In this document: positions 29,768 to 39,816 of the stretch, piece after piece
Layout: every line of letters starts with the position of its first letter
Numbering within the stretch: position 1 is the first letter of the stretch
Assembly (NCBI GenBank): GCA_029010495.1
Contig: JAQXKO010000011.1
Location: 1 to 64,000 of the forward strand
Reading direction: 5' to 3'
Source: Clostridiales bacterium
GTDB taxonomy: Bacteria; Bacillota; Clostridia; Lachnospirales; Lachnospiraceae
Length of the DNA: 64,000 nucleotides
The notes under the pieces: model-generated
The model's database searches: none
Told to the model about the DNA's origin: nothing
The model's input: the letters and a program-made list of their open reading frames with translations, nothing else
Made by a program: the position numbers and the translations under genes

Positions 29768-31900
29768 TTAATTCTGATTCCAGTTTTCAACCGTGATAAA
29801 GTCGTACATGTTTTTAGAATCCATTGAGACCTTGTCGCCGGCAGAACCGCCGCCGCCGCTTGTGAAGGACTTCATTCCTCCGGTAAACAGACTGTCAAGC
29901 ATGTAACATCCGTAATTCTGATATGTATTTATTGAGCCGGTACCGTGCTGAGTGGTATTATTGACATTTCTCATAAAGATACAATACTGAAGATTGTCAA
30001 TAAGGTTATCCATATCAGTCTTCTGTGTTTCTTCTGCAGTATCCTTTGCATTGAGAATGGAATAAGCTGTTGTAAGCTTATTGCCGCCGAGAATCTTATA
30101 TGTACACTTGTCAGCCGACATTATAATACCGATAATACTACCGCCGTTAAACTGAACCGTATAAGCATTCCATACATTTACAAATGCAACTGCCGCATCA
30201 TCATTTGATAAGTTCTCCGCGCAGTCCTGAACATTGCCCACACGGAATACAACCTTATTAAGTGTATTATTGCCAAGCCTGAATGTCTTGCCGAGAATTG
30301 AACTGATGCTGATACCGTCTGCGTTCTGAACATCAGAAGCATTCATCATGGAGCCTAAGAGGTCATTCGTGTTTGGCTTGCCGGTCACAATGGTAAGCTT
30401 ATCAAACGGTGAACCGCCCATAGAAACAGGATATGATGTACGTGAAATTGTGTTGGAAGCATCATGCGTTAATATTCTTGCATACTGCGCATGCATTGCA
30501 GTATTAGGGAAAATGTTTTTCTGAGCATAAAGCAGTGCCACATTTACAAAGGTTGACATTTCGGCATCAACGGTATGTGCTGAATTATCGTATGCCCAGA
30601 TAGTTGACTTTGCTTCAGTTATGCAGTTTGGATCCCTGTTAATAAGAGCTCCTGATGTGCCGCCATCTAAATAGCTGAAGCCTGTAGCAGTCTTCTTTGC
30701 AAAACTTGCATATGTTCCGTCGCTGATAAATACACATCCGCCTACATCATTGACGAAATCATCATACATGTTGCCGCCTTTGAGCTCTGTCTTACTTCCG
30801 TCCTTTTTAAGTGCTGAAATATTGGCACCCTTAAACGGATACATTGCATAATATGAATTAGTATCCTTTTTCTTAGCGTAACATTTCTTTGTCTGATCAA
30901 ATGCCGACCAGGAGCTTGAACCGCTCTTTATAATAATGTCCTTGCACATAAAGTCAAGGTCATTGCTGATTGTGAGTGTTGAAGTATCATCAATATAGAT
31001 TGTACCCTTTATGGTAACCTCGGTACGGGCACCGCTGTCATCTTTGCCGCCTGAAAGAATAAGGGAACCGTGGTTCTGGATATATATGTCACCGTTTACA
31101 ATTACCGCACCCGAGAAATTGACAATACAGCCTTCAATTTCCATAGCCTTTGGTGCTTCACTTGCCATGGTTCCGATATATGCATTTCCTTCCTGATAAT
31201 ACATACTGAACTGCTTATTGCCTGCCTGCTCATTACCGAAGAATTTTACACCGCCGCCGGTAAACATTGAATAGCTGCCCAGTGAATAATCAGAAGCCGC
31301 TTTTCTGACTGTCATATCATTAAGAACAAGGTCGGTGGAAATCTCCGATACGAAGCCCTTTTGATCCTTATACTTAAAAGAAACGGAAATAGCAAGAGCC
31401 TCCTTTGTGTCATCAGCCTGAGCCACACTCTGTGTGATAGCCTTAACAGTAAACATATCAGGGTCTCTTGTATAACCTATTACGTGACCATCAGCATCCT
31501 TTATGGCCTGACCGAGTGTTTTCTGGTTTCTGGTGTCAAGATTTTTAAAAATATAATCTGCAAGCTTGTCATAATCATCCTGTGTTTCGAACGCGGACAC
31601 GCCGCATTCCTGCATAAGAAGATTCTTTGCTACAGTAATAAATGTATCATTTGAAGCGCCGGCCTTCTTTTCAACTGCATAATATGCAATATTCTGAATT
31701 ACGGATTCCATATCATCAACTGTTGATTCAGCCGTGTATTTTGTATTGTTTGCTGCCTTATATACCTTTCTGGATAAAAGAGAGGTATATGTAATTTCAA
31801 GAACGACTGTTGCTATCAGTAAACATACTGTACAAATGATCATAACTGAAATCATAGCAATACCGCTATTATCTTTGCTAAATTTCCTGAATTTGTTCAT
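29768..31900 (-). CDS. Large pilin-like protein, GspK/PilX-like, 710 aa
   Basis: N-terminal SGIAMISVMIICTVCLLIA helix without Glu5; position within the pilin cluster. Confidence 0.7.
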   Translation of the reverse strand: MNKFRKFSKDNSGIAMISVMIICTVCLLIATVVLEITYTSLLSRKVYKAANNTKYTAESTVDDMESVIQNIAYYAVEKKAGASNDTFITVAKNLLMQECGVSAFETQDDYDKLADYIFKNLDTRNQKTLGQAIKDADGHVIGYTRDPDMFTVKAITQSVAQADDTKEALAISVSFKYKDQKGFVSEISTDLVLNDMTVRKAASDYSLGSYSMFTGGGVKFFGNEQAGNKQFSMYYQEGNAYIGTMASEAPKAMEIEGCIVNFSGAVIVNGDIYIQNHGSLILSGGKDDSGARTEVTIKGTIYIDDTSTLTISNDLDFMCKDIIIKSGSSSWSAFDQTKKCYAKKKDTNSYYAMYPFKGANISALKKDGSKTELKGGNMYDDFVNDVGGCVFISDGTYASFAKKTATGFSYLDGGTSGALINRDPNCITEAKSTIWAYDNSAHTVDAEMSTFVNVALLYAQKNIFPNTAMHAQYARILTHDASNTISRTSYPVSMGGSPFDKLTIVTGKPNTNDLLGSMMNASDVQNADGISISSILGKTFRLGNNTLNKVVFRVGNVQDCAENLSNDDAAVAFVNVWNAYTVQFNGGSIIGIIMSADKCTYKILGGNKLTTAYSILNAKDTAEETQKTDMDNLIDNLQYCIFMRNVNNTTQHGTGSINTYQNYGCYMLDSLFTGGMKSFTSGGGGSAGDKVSMDSKNMYDFITVENWNQN

Positions 31901-31921
31901 TTCCTACCTCTTTCCCTGAAA

Positions 31922-32722
31922 TTAATTTGCAGGCTTAAGTGCCGAATCAAGCTTGCTGCCGTTGATTACTGCGATTGCCTGAGGATTATCATATATGTTC
32001 TTGCCGATATAAGCAGGTGTATCACTGTGCTTATAAACATATACGCTTATCTTAAACTCATAATTATATGTACCCTTGTTTTTATTTGCAATATTTGCAA
32101 TTTCACTTGCGGTTATGTCTGCGCCTTCAATATTGGTATCGTTTTTCAGTTCGTCTGTATTTTCGAAAACAATTACCGCGTCAAATCTCTGGCTGCTCTG
32201 TCTGATACCGTTAATACAATATGCATATCGGATTTTCTCGCCGGTCGTAAACTCGGATATTTCCTTAAAAGGACCTGATCCTTTACTGAATTTCTTAATT
32301 GTCTTCCCGTCAGGCTCAAATTCGATAACTCCTACGGTTCCGCCATACGCAGCGCTTGTAAGCTTCTGCTCTGTGCCGGAAACGACTCTTCCTGCCAAAA
32401 GCTTGAAATCATCACCTGTTGAATTATATGTCTTTTTGCACTGGTTATCATATGTATATAGTGAAAAAGCCTTGCCGCTTTCAAGAACCGAATCGGCTGT
32501 TATGGTTGCCTGAAGCTCTGTCCTTGCCCTGGAATTTGTCTTTGTTGCTGTGATGAATACCTCCATGGTTGGAAATACTACAATGCTCAGAACTGCTATT
32601 GCAACCAGAAGCTCAACAAGCGTAAAGCCCTTGTCACAATTGTTCTTCAAGCTTATGAAATACTCTTTAATACGTTTTCTCACTTTTCCTTTCCGCCTCC
32701 TGTTTTTCGAATTAATTAACAA
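31922..32722 (-). CDS. Minor pilin, PilV/GspI-like
   Basis: KGFTLVELLVAIAVLSIVVFPTMEVFI prepilin leader. Confidence 0.85.
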   Translation of the reverse strand: MLINSKNRRRKGKVRKRIKEYFISLKNNCDKGFTLVELLVAIAVLSIVVFPTMEVFITATKTNSRARTELQATITADSVLESGKAFSLYTYDNQCKKTYNSTGDDFKLLAGRVVSGTEQKLTSAAYGGTVGVIEFEPDGKTIKKFSKGSGPFKEISEFTTGEKIRYAYCINGIRQSSQRFDAVIVFENTDELKNDTNIEGADITASEIANIANKNKGTYNYEFKISVYVYKHSDTPAYIGKNIYDNPQAIAVINGSKLDSALKPAN

Positions 32723-32790
32723 AAATTATGTTATTGGCAGGATGTTTAATCCTGATTAAGCACTCTGCTAAAAATATAATTATACATGGA

Positions 32791-32820
32791 GTTTCCCGCC
32801 CCGTTACGGGGTGGGAAACC
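32791..32820. other. Intercistronic RNA hairpin inside the pil operon
   Basis: gtttcccgccccg tta cggggtgggaaac, 13-bp stem with one wobble or mismatch; no U-tract directly after it on the minus strand. Confidence 0.7.
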
Positions 32821-32833
32821 TCATGCTTATGAA

Positions 32834-33502
32834 TTATTTCTTCTCTACAGTTTCTTTTGTCTTGAAGATCATTGGAATCTTTCCGGTCTCAACACCGTCA
32901 ATCTTTGGTGCTTCGTAAGCTGTTGAACCATCGCTCATTACGAATACTGATAAGTTAACAGAACCGGATATAGACATATCATCATTTACCTGGAAGCTCA
33001 TGCTTTCAAGTGACTTTACGCCTTTGTTTCCCGATACAAGATAATTGATAAATTTCTTTAATGTATCATAGTCGGCAACAGTATATGCGAAGCTGTATGA
33101 TGTTGCGCCCTTAACAAAAGTCTTGCCCTGATATTTGCCTGCACCGGCAACAGTAGCAACCTTTGATGCTTCAGCTACGGAATATGATCTGATTGTTGCA
33201 TCGAGATCTGTTTCAAGTGCCTTTGCGTAGAGGATACCGTCCTCATACTTAGTATCAGCCTTATACTTTGCAAGCATGTCGTTGATTTCTTTTTCCCATG
33301 CCGACATGTCTGCCTTCATGTCATTTTCCTTAGATGCGGAAGCCTTAACTTCATCAAGCTTAGCCTGTACCTCACTCTGCTTTGTCTTCTCGGCATCTAC
33401 TTCGTCCATCTTTCCGGAAAAAACAAACTTGTAAGAACAGAAAGCTGCAAGAATACCAACAATAACTAAGATTAATGCTATATCTTTTTTTGCTAATTTC
33501 AT
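32834..33502 (-). CDS. PilO-like pilus assembly protein
   Basis: N-terminal TM plus coiled coil; DYDTLKKFINYLVSGNKGVKSLESMSFQ; position after PilM/N. Confidence 0.78.
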   Translation of the reverse strand: MKLAKKDIALILVIVGILAAFCSYKFVFSGKMDEVDAEKTKQSEVQAKLDEVKASASKENDMKADMSAWEKEINDMLAKYKADTKYEDGILYAKALETDLDATIRSYSVAEASKVATVAGAGKYQGKTFVKGATSYSFAYTVADYDTLKKFINYLVSGNKGVKSLESMSFQVNDDMSISGSVNLSVFVMSDGSTAYEAPKIDGVETGKIPMIFKTKETVEKK

Positions 33503-33528
33503 AATTATTTACCTCTTTCCTTCCTAAA

Positions 33529-35172
33529 TTACTTTGTTTCTTCCGAAGCCTTAGGATTATATGTCTTGTAGGCTATGCTTACAGAGAAGGTTACAATCTT
33601 CTTTTCAGGATCTTTCTCATCAACCGTTTCAGTGAAGCTTCCCGTAGAAATACTTGCAATACTCTTAAATGTACGAAGCTGCTCGATAACCTTTGCTGCC
33701 TCATCCTTGGAGGATACTTCAACTCCGATTACAACACCGTTTGCGGAAACGCTGAAGGTTGATGCCTTAAAATCTGTAGGCATTTTGCTTTCAAGCTCGC
33801 TGATAAATGATGTCAGCTCATTGTTGTAATTTGATGTTCCGTTATCAAGAGCAATGGTCTTTGTGTAAGTGTCCTTTGTCTTGTTATATTCATCAATAAA
33901 GCTTGCAAGATAATCATAGCTCTGCAGCTCCTTCTCAAGCTTTTCAGTCTTGCTCTGCTCAGCTTTAAGCATGATGCCTCCGATAAGAACAAGTGCAATC
34001 GCAAGACCGATACCGCCTGCAAATACGATAAACGGAGCAAGAAGATTGATTTCCTTTTCGCCCTTTAAAAGGTCGTCGGAAAGAAGCTGGAGAGGATGCT
34101 CTGCAGCACCGATACATGCAGCCATCTGTCTCATGCTTGCTGTTTTGGCATTCGGATCGACATTCTGTACAGTGATATTGTCAAGCCCGTGGTATGGCTG
34201 AACATTATATCCCAGCTCGTTAGTAAGAAGCTCAGGCAGGCCTTCAAAGTCCGCACCGAGACCTATAAGGTATACATCGGTAAGCTCCATACCCTCATTT
34301 CTTGATGTGAAATATTCTAAGATACGGCTGATGTTACCAACCATATAACGGAGATTTTCCGTAATCATAACCTTAACCATAAGGTTTTCTTCATCGGCGT
34401 CATCACTTGAAACGCCGGCATCAAGATTAAGATGTGGTCTGATAATCTTGTTTTCAAGGAACTTTCTTGAAGCTCCTGCATATGTAAGCTCTTCACCCTC
34501 AAAAATATCGGTTTCCATAAGGTTTTCAACAGCCTGGTTAAGACCGTGTGCAACCTGACGCTGGAGAACGATTTCACCATTGTTAACAACAGTAACAAGT
34601 GAAGCATGCTCTTCAATCTTAAGAACTGCCTTAGTACCTGTTCCGAACTCTTCCTTAACAGCCTGGTATACGGAGTTACCTACGAAATCGATAGCCTTAA
34701 GCTCAAATTCAAGTGTTCTTGCCAAATCGATATATGATGTAGTAACATCATTTGGTACGGCAAGAAGTGAAAGACGATACTGCTTACCTTCCTCATTCTC
34801 AATAGTACCGAGAATATTGTAAACAAGGTGATACTGGTTCATATCTACAGGGAAGTAGTCAGAAGCATTAGCCATAATAATAGGCAGGATGTTCTTCTGC
34901 TTACAAAGCGGGATACGAGCCTCACGGTTAGCGATACGGCTGGATGCAACAGTAAATACTACATTTTTTGTCTTAATCATCCTTCTTCGCAATTCACTCT
35001 TAATAGCTACGATAAACTCCTCGTTTCTGTTGATAACACCATCCTGTACCACATCAGCAGGTGTCTCAATTGTAAACGCATTATAGATTTTAGGGTTTTT
35101 TGTTTTGTAATCCATCTCAACAACCTTTGTTGTTGCCTGACCGATTTCAAAAGACAGCACTTTTAATGCCAT
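33529..35172 (-). CDS. PilM-PilN fusion
   Basis: PilM-like actin fold (VLSFEIGQATTKVVEM...DVYLIGLGADFEGLPELL), then KEINLLAP + TM + coiled coil typical of PilN. Confidence 0.85.
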   Translation of the reverse strand: MALKVLSFEIGQATTKVVEMDYKTKNPKIYNAFTIETPADVVQDGVINRNEEFIVAIKSELRRRMIKTKNVVFTVASSRIANREARIPLCKQKNILPIIMANASDYFPVDMNQYHLVYNILGTIENEEGKQYRLSLLAVPNDVTTSYIDLARTLEFELKAIDFVGNSVYQAVKEEFGTGTKAVLKIEEHASLVTVVNNGEIVLQRQVAHGLNQAVENLMETDIFEGEELTYAGASRKFLENKIIRPHLNLDAGVSSDDADEENLMVKVMITENLRYMVGNISRILEYFTSRNEGMELTDVYLIGLGADFEGLPELLTNELGYNVQPYHGLDNITVQNVDPNAKTASMRQMAACIGAAEHPLQLLSDDLLKGEKEINLLAPFIVFAGGIGLAIALVLIGGIMLKAEQSKTEKLEKELQSYDYLASFIDEYNKTKDTYTKTIALDNGTSNYNNELTSFISELESKMPTDFKASTFSVSANGVVIGVEVSSKDEAAKVIEQLRTFKSIASISTGSFTETVDEKDPEKKIVTFSVSIAYKTYNPKASEETK

Positions 35173-35243
35173 ATAATCCTCCCGTCCGGAACTTTGTCCT
35201 TCAACATTTTATATCTCCAACAGCTGACGCTGACGAATTCAAA

Positions 35244-36059
35244 TTATTTTTTAAAAAATCCAAGATACCAGTCAATCATCCGATTGCCCCATAAAACCGC
35301 CGTCATTATGCCTGCCGACAGATACGGTCCCATGGCAAGCACCCTGTCTGCACCCGACGCCTTCATCCTAATGGTGTGAATTACTGCGCCGTACACACAG
35401 CCGAGCACAAAGGATAATACGGTAAGCTTCCAGCCAAGCAGAAGCCCTGCCGCCGCCATAAGCTTCACATCGCCTCCGCCGATTGCCCTGCCGCCGCTTA
35501 ACACAAAAAGGAGAAACGTAAACAGGCTCACACAGAAAAATCCGATTATGTAATTTAACCAGTCGGAACCTTCCGCGCCGAACGCAATAAATCTGTATGC
35601 AAGATTAATCACGCCGAGAGCTCCGATGAATATGTTAAAGCCTACAGGTATTTCATATGTTCTGAAATCTATGACCGATAGGGCTAACAGCGCTGATGCC
35701 ATCAGACAATACATAAGTGTTTCAAAATGAAAGTATTCAAACATTTCATAGGAATTAACACCGTATTGTACAAAGAAAATAAGTACATATAATATTGCGT
35801 TTGAAGCCTCTATCACAGGATACTGTGCCGATATCTTCTCACCGCATTTTCTGCATCTGCCGCGCAGAAACAGCCAACTGAAAAGAGGGAATAAATCATA
35901 CCATTTAAGCTGATATCCGCAGCTCATACAATGCGAACGTACCTTTGTAAGGCTTTCCTTTTTAGGCACCCTGAAAATCACCACATTTAAAAAGCTGCCA
36001 ATAAAAAGACCGTACAGAAAAATAATAATATATGTTACTACTGACCAAACTGCTTCCAT
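35244..36059 (-). CDS. pilD: Prepilin peptidase (PilD/A24)
   Basis: GLFIGSFLNVVIFRVP; two CxxC pairs; GGRAIGGGDVKLMAAAGLLLG. Confidence 0.95.
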   Translation of the reverse strand: MEAVWSVVTYIIIFLYGLFIGSFLNVVIFRVPKKESLTKVRSHCMSCGYQLKWYDLFPLFSWLFLRGRCRKCGEKISAQYPVIEASNAILYVLIFFVQYGVNSYEMFEYFHFETLMYCLMASALLALSVIDFRTYEIPVGFNIFIGALGVINLAYRFIAFGAEGSDWLNYIIGFFCVSLFTFLLFVLSGGRAIGGGDVKLMAAAGLLLGWKLTVLSFVLGCVYGAVIHTIRMKASGADRVLAMGPYLSAGIMTAVLWGNRMIDWYLGFFKK

Positions 36060-36108
36060 TTTATCCTGCTCAAAAAATTATTGCCGTAATAAGCTGATTT
36101 ATAAATGA

Positions 36109-36618
36109 TTATTCAAATATGGCCTCAAAGTCCTTTGAGTAATCACACATACGGTTAAAAACTCCGCTCGTGCCGGAAATTGTCCAGGCTACCGTTCCGT
36201 CAAGCTGGACCCTGCCCTTTACAACACCTGTTCCGACACTCCAGTCCTTTGACTTTAGTATAATCGGCTCTCCCTTATTGGCTGTTGCTACCCATTCTTT
36301 TTCAGCCTCATCTCTGTAATCCGCCTCTTCGGAGCCGGCCACCTGTGCACCATCCCATTTGTCGGCAGGAATCGTAAGCTCAATCGAGCCGTTTGTCGCT
36401 GTTAATACAAACTCCGTTCCCGCAGGCACATGATACTCCATATCGGTTGCCACGGCTTCCGCCGCATCAAAGACCTGGTCAAGACCCGAAATATCGGTAG
36501 ATTTCCTTGATTTTTCAACATACTTAAGGTATGCCGGCGCAAGAACGCCCACAAGAACAGCCATAATGGCTATTACAACGATTAGCTCTACAAGTGAAAA
36601 ACCTTCATTTCTTTTCAT
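36109..36618 (-). CDS. Type IV pilin, second copy
   Basis: GFSLVELIVVIAIMAVLVGVLAPAYLKYVEKSRKSTD. Confidence 0.9.
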   Translation of the reverse strand: MKRNEGFSLVELIVVIAIMAVLVGVLAPAYLKYVEKSRKSTDISGLDQVFDAAEAVATDMEYHVPAGTEFVLTATNGSIELTIPADKWDGAQVAGSEEADYRDEAEKEWVATANKGEPIILKSKDWSVGTGVVKGRVQLDGTVAWTISGTSGVFNRMCDYSKDFEAIFE

Positions 36619-36796
36619 AATATTCTCCCTTTTTTCGAAAATAACATTTATAATATATGCCTCATTCTCCGACGCTAATCATATATTAAGAAATCTCCTT
36701 TGCAAAAGCACCCATAATATGAGTGCCTCCGCAAAAATTATCTCTAGAAATAATTTTCCCCGGTTTCCTTTATCGTAATAGGGATTGAAAAAGGAT

Positions 36797-36828
36797 AATA
36801 TCCCCACCCCTAGGGAAGGTGGGGATAT
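36797..36828 (-). terminator. Hairpin (possible attenuator) just downstream of the major pilin gene
   Basis: atatccccacc cctaggga aggtggggatat; weak U-tract several nt later. Confidence 0.65.
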
Positions 36829-36876
36829 GTAGTTTAAATATTAATTTTAACTAAAAATTGTCTGTTAAGCTAAAGC

Positions 36877-37368
36877 TTACTCGAACTTAGACTTAAGATC
36901 CTTTGAGTAATCAACCATAGCCTTGAAAGAGCCTGATGTAGGAAGTGCCCAGTCAACTGAACCGTTTGTCTGAACTGTACCTGTGATGGAGCCTGGTCCG
37001 CCTGCCTTGAACTCTTTTGACTTGCATGTGTAACCGTTCTCACACTTAGCAACACTCTTCCAACCTGAAGTAGCTGAAGCATCTGTATTTAATGCAGCTG
37101 AATATGCTTTGCACTCAAGAGTAATCTTGCCGCTACCGTCAATCGACGCAATAAACTGTGAATTTGCTGGAATATCAAATTCAACGTCAGCTGCTACTGT
37201 TGAAGCTGCTGTGATGATGTCTGCTACTGCAGAAACGTCTGTAGACTTACGTGACTTCTCAACATACTTAAGGTAAGCAGGTGCAAGAACACCAACTAAA
37301 ACTGCCATAATGGCGATAACTACGATTAACTCTACGAGAGAGAAACCTGCATTCTTCTTTGTTTTCAT
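36877..37368 (-). CDS. pilA: Type IV pilin (probable major pilin)
   Basis: Same 37-aa leader/helix as 36109-36618; strong position between pilC and the hairpin. Confidence 0.9.
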   Translation of the reverse strand: MKTKKNAGFSLVELIVVIAIMAVLVGVLAPAYLKYVEKSRKSTDVSAVADIITAASTVAADVEFDIPANSQFIASIDGSGKITLECKAYSAALNTDASATSGWKSVAKCENGYTCKSKEFKAGGPGSITGTVQTNGSVDWALPTSGSFKAMVDYSKDLKSKFE

Positions 37369-37446
37369 AACAATATTCTCCTTTTATAAAAATTATTTAT
37401 CTTAAACTGTAACGTCCCTATGCCGTCACAGCTTAATTCATATTAA

Positions 37447-38658
37447 TTAGATGTTCTCAAGACCATCGTAAAGTGCAACCATAGGCATGAGAACCGCACC
37501 TACGATAACGCCTACAAGACCGGCCATTATTACCGTAATCAGAGGCTCAAGCATCGACATGAGCTGTGCTGTGGCATTTTCTACTTCTTCGTCATAGTAG
37601 TCAGCCATCTTGGTAAGCATGGACTCCATATCACCCGTATTCTCGCCAATCTTTGTCATGTGGATAAGCATCGGAGGAAATACGCCCGATTTTCTCAAAG
37701 GCTCTGATAAAGGCATACCCTTTTTAACCTCTTCCTTTGCATCAACCACTGCCATACGAAGGATAACATTTGACATGGTCTTTGAAGTGATTTCAAGTGC
37801 TTCTATCATACTGATACCTGCTGCGGTAAGTGTTGAAAGCGTACGTGCAAGTCTTGCCGAAGCAGTCTTGATAACGAAGTTCTTGGTAAGCGGACACCAG
37901 ATTGTGAATTTACCGATGGCAAGCTTACCTGTCATGGTCGACATAAAGGTCTTCCAGGCGATAACTGCAAGTATGACAACTGCGATAATGATAATAATGT
38001 TCTTCTTTACAAAATTACTCGCGCCCATTACAAATAATGTAAGTTTAGGCATTTCGATATCCATATCGGCAAACATAGTCATGAAGGTAGGGATAACGAA
38101 TACAAGGAGTACGATAACTACGGCTATCATAACTACCAATACTACTGCCGGATACGTAAGCGCCTTCTTTACCGTAGCCTTAAGCTTTGTATCCTTTTCA
38201 AACTGGATTGCCATACGGTTAAGTGAAACCTCAAGAGAACCCGACGCCTCGCCTGCCTGAACCATTGACACAAGCATGGTTGGGAATATATCCCTTCTCG
38301 CTGCCATGGCACCGCCGAGTGATTCACCTCGCTCAACGCTGTTCTTAACCTCAATAATGGCCTTTGCAAACTCTTTGTTTTCTGTCTGCTCCGATAACAT
38401 ACCAAGAGCATCGATTACCGGAACACCGGCATTAAGAATACTTTCAAACTGGTTACAGAATACGCTAAGATCCTTTGCGTTAGTCTTCTTTGTACCAATC
38501 TGCACATCCTTATTAAATACGCTGGCCTCCTGAACCTTTACAGGTACAAGGCCTTCTGCTTTCAGTGCCACTAAAGCTTTTTCATTGGAGGTAGCATCAA
38601 TATTACCTCTCTTTGTTTTACCAAGCTTGTCGACGGCAGTATAAGTAAATGTAGCCAC
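37447..38658 (-). CDS. pilC: Type IV pilus inner-membrane platform protein
   Basis: FCNQFESILNAGVPVIDAL; YPAVVLVVMIAVVIVLLVFVIPTF; GSF-type tandem domains. Confidence 0.94.
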   Translation of the reverse strand: MATFTYTAVDKLGKTKRGNIDATSNEKALVALKAEGLVPVKVQEASVFNKDVQIGTKKTNAKDLSVFCNQFESILNAGVPVIDALGMLSEQTENKEFAKAIIEVKNSVERGESLGGAMAARRDIFPTMLVSMVQAGEASGSLEVSLNRMAIQFEKDTKLKATVKKALTYPAVVLVVMIAVVIVLLVFVIPTFMTMFADMDIEMPKLTLFVMGASNFVKKNIIIIIAVVILAVIAWKTFMSTMTGKLAIGKFTIWCPLTKNFVIKTASARLARTLSTLTAAGISMIEALEITSKTMSNVILRMAVVDAKEEVKKGMPLSEPLRKSGVFPPMLIHMTKIGENTGDMESMLTKMADYYDEEVENATAQLMSMLEPLITVIMAGLVGVIVGAVLMPMVALYDGLENI

Positions 38659-38688
38659 GAAACAACCTCCCGTTATTGTTTATTTTAA

Positions 38689-39765
38689 TTACTGTCTGTA
38701 ACTAAGTCTCTTTTCCATGCCCGGAACATCCTGAGCGTAATTGATACAGTTTTCAGCTGTGATAAGACCACCGATATAGAGATTGTAAAGCGAATCATCC
38801 ATGGTAATCATACCCTGTTTCTTGCTTGTCTGCATTGTTGAAGGAATCTGGTATGCTTTTCCTTCACGGATAAGAGCCCTTACGGCCGGTGTGCCGAGCA
38901 TTACCTCGAAAGCGGCTACTCGGCCCGCAGCATTCTGGATAGGAAGAAGCTGCTGGGAGATAACGCACTCAATAACGCTGGCAAGCTGGACTCTGATCTG
39001 CTGCTGCTGATGAGGAGGGAATACGTCAATAACACGGTTGATTGTATCTGCAGCACCGTTTGTATGAAGTGTTGAAAATACAAGATGGCCTGTTTCGGCA
39101 GCTGTAATGGCTGTCTGGATAGTTTCGTTATCACGCATCTCACCTACGAGGATAACATCCGGATCCTCTCGGAGGGCAGCTCTTAAGGCACCCGCATAAT
39201 CCTTTGTGTCGTCACCGATTTCTCTCTGGTTTACGATTGACTTTTCATGTTTATGTAAGTACTCGATAGGATCCTCAAGAGTGATAATATGTCTGGCGTA
39301 TGTATTGTTAATTACATTAATAAGTGAAGCAAGTGTTGTTGACTTACCGGAACCTGTAGCACCTGTTACAAGTACGAGACCTCTCTTACGTGTGATAAGG
39401 TCCTGAACCGAAGCAGGAAGACCAAGCTCTCTCGGTGCAGGAATTTTGAATGGCAAAAGTCTCATTACCATACCGAGTGTTCCGCGCTGTCTGAATACGT
39501 TTACACGGAAACGTCCTTTGCCCTGAAGTGAGTAAGCAAAGTCGATTTCGCCTGTTGCCTCCATTATTTCTACCAGACGCGCATTGTCCGCAAAGAGCGG
39601 TACAACGATATCTGCAATTTCTTCCGGAGTCATAACATGGTCATCCATATCGCGAAGCGCACCGTCAATACGGTAAATAACCGGCTTGCCGGCTGTCATA
39701 TGAACGTCGGATGCATGTCTGTCTACTGCCAAAAGAAGAATCTCATCAAGTTTTGCATTTTTCAT
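38689..39765 (-). CDS. pilT: Twitching motility retraction ATPase PilT
   Basis: GATGSGKSTTLASLINVIN; IEYLHKHEKSIVNQREIG; LREDPDVILVGEMRD; ETGHLVFSTLHTNGAADTINRVID. Confidence 0.95.
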   Translation of the reverse strand: MKNAKLDEILLLAVDRHASDVHMTAGKPVIYRIDGALRDMDDHVMTPEEIADIVVPLFADNARLVEIMEATGEIDFAYSLQGKGRFRVNVFRQRGTLGMVMRLLPFKIPAPRELGLPASVQDLITRKRGLVLVTGATGSGKSTTLASLINVINNTYARHIITLEDPIEYLHKHEKSIVNQREIGDDTKDYAGALRAALREDPDVILVGEMRDNETIQTAITAAETGHLVFSTLHTNGAADTINRVIDVFPPHQQQQIRVQLASVIECVISQQLLPIQNAAGRVAAFEVMLGTPAVRALIREGKAYQIPSTMQTSKKQGMITMDDSLYNLYIGGLITAENCINYAQDVPGMEKRLSYRQ

Positions 39766-39816
39766 TTAATTTAGTTTCCCCTGTTTTAAATATTTTCTTA
39801 TATTTAACGGTAATGA

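Noticed and set aside
37610-38260. 216-aa plus-strand ORF antisense to pilC
   Set aside because: Antisense shadow of a conserved coding gene.
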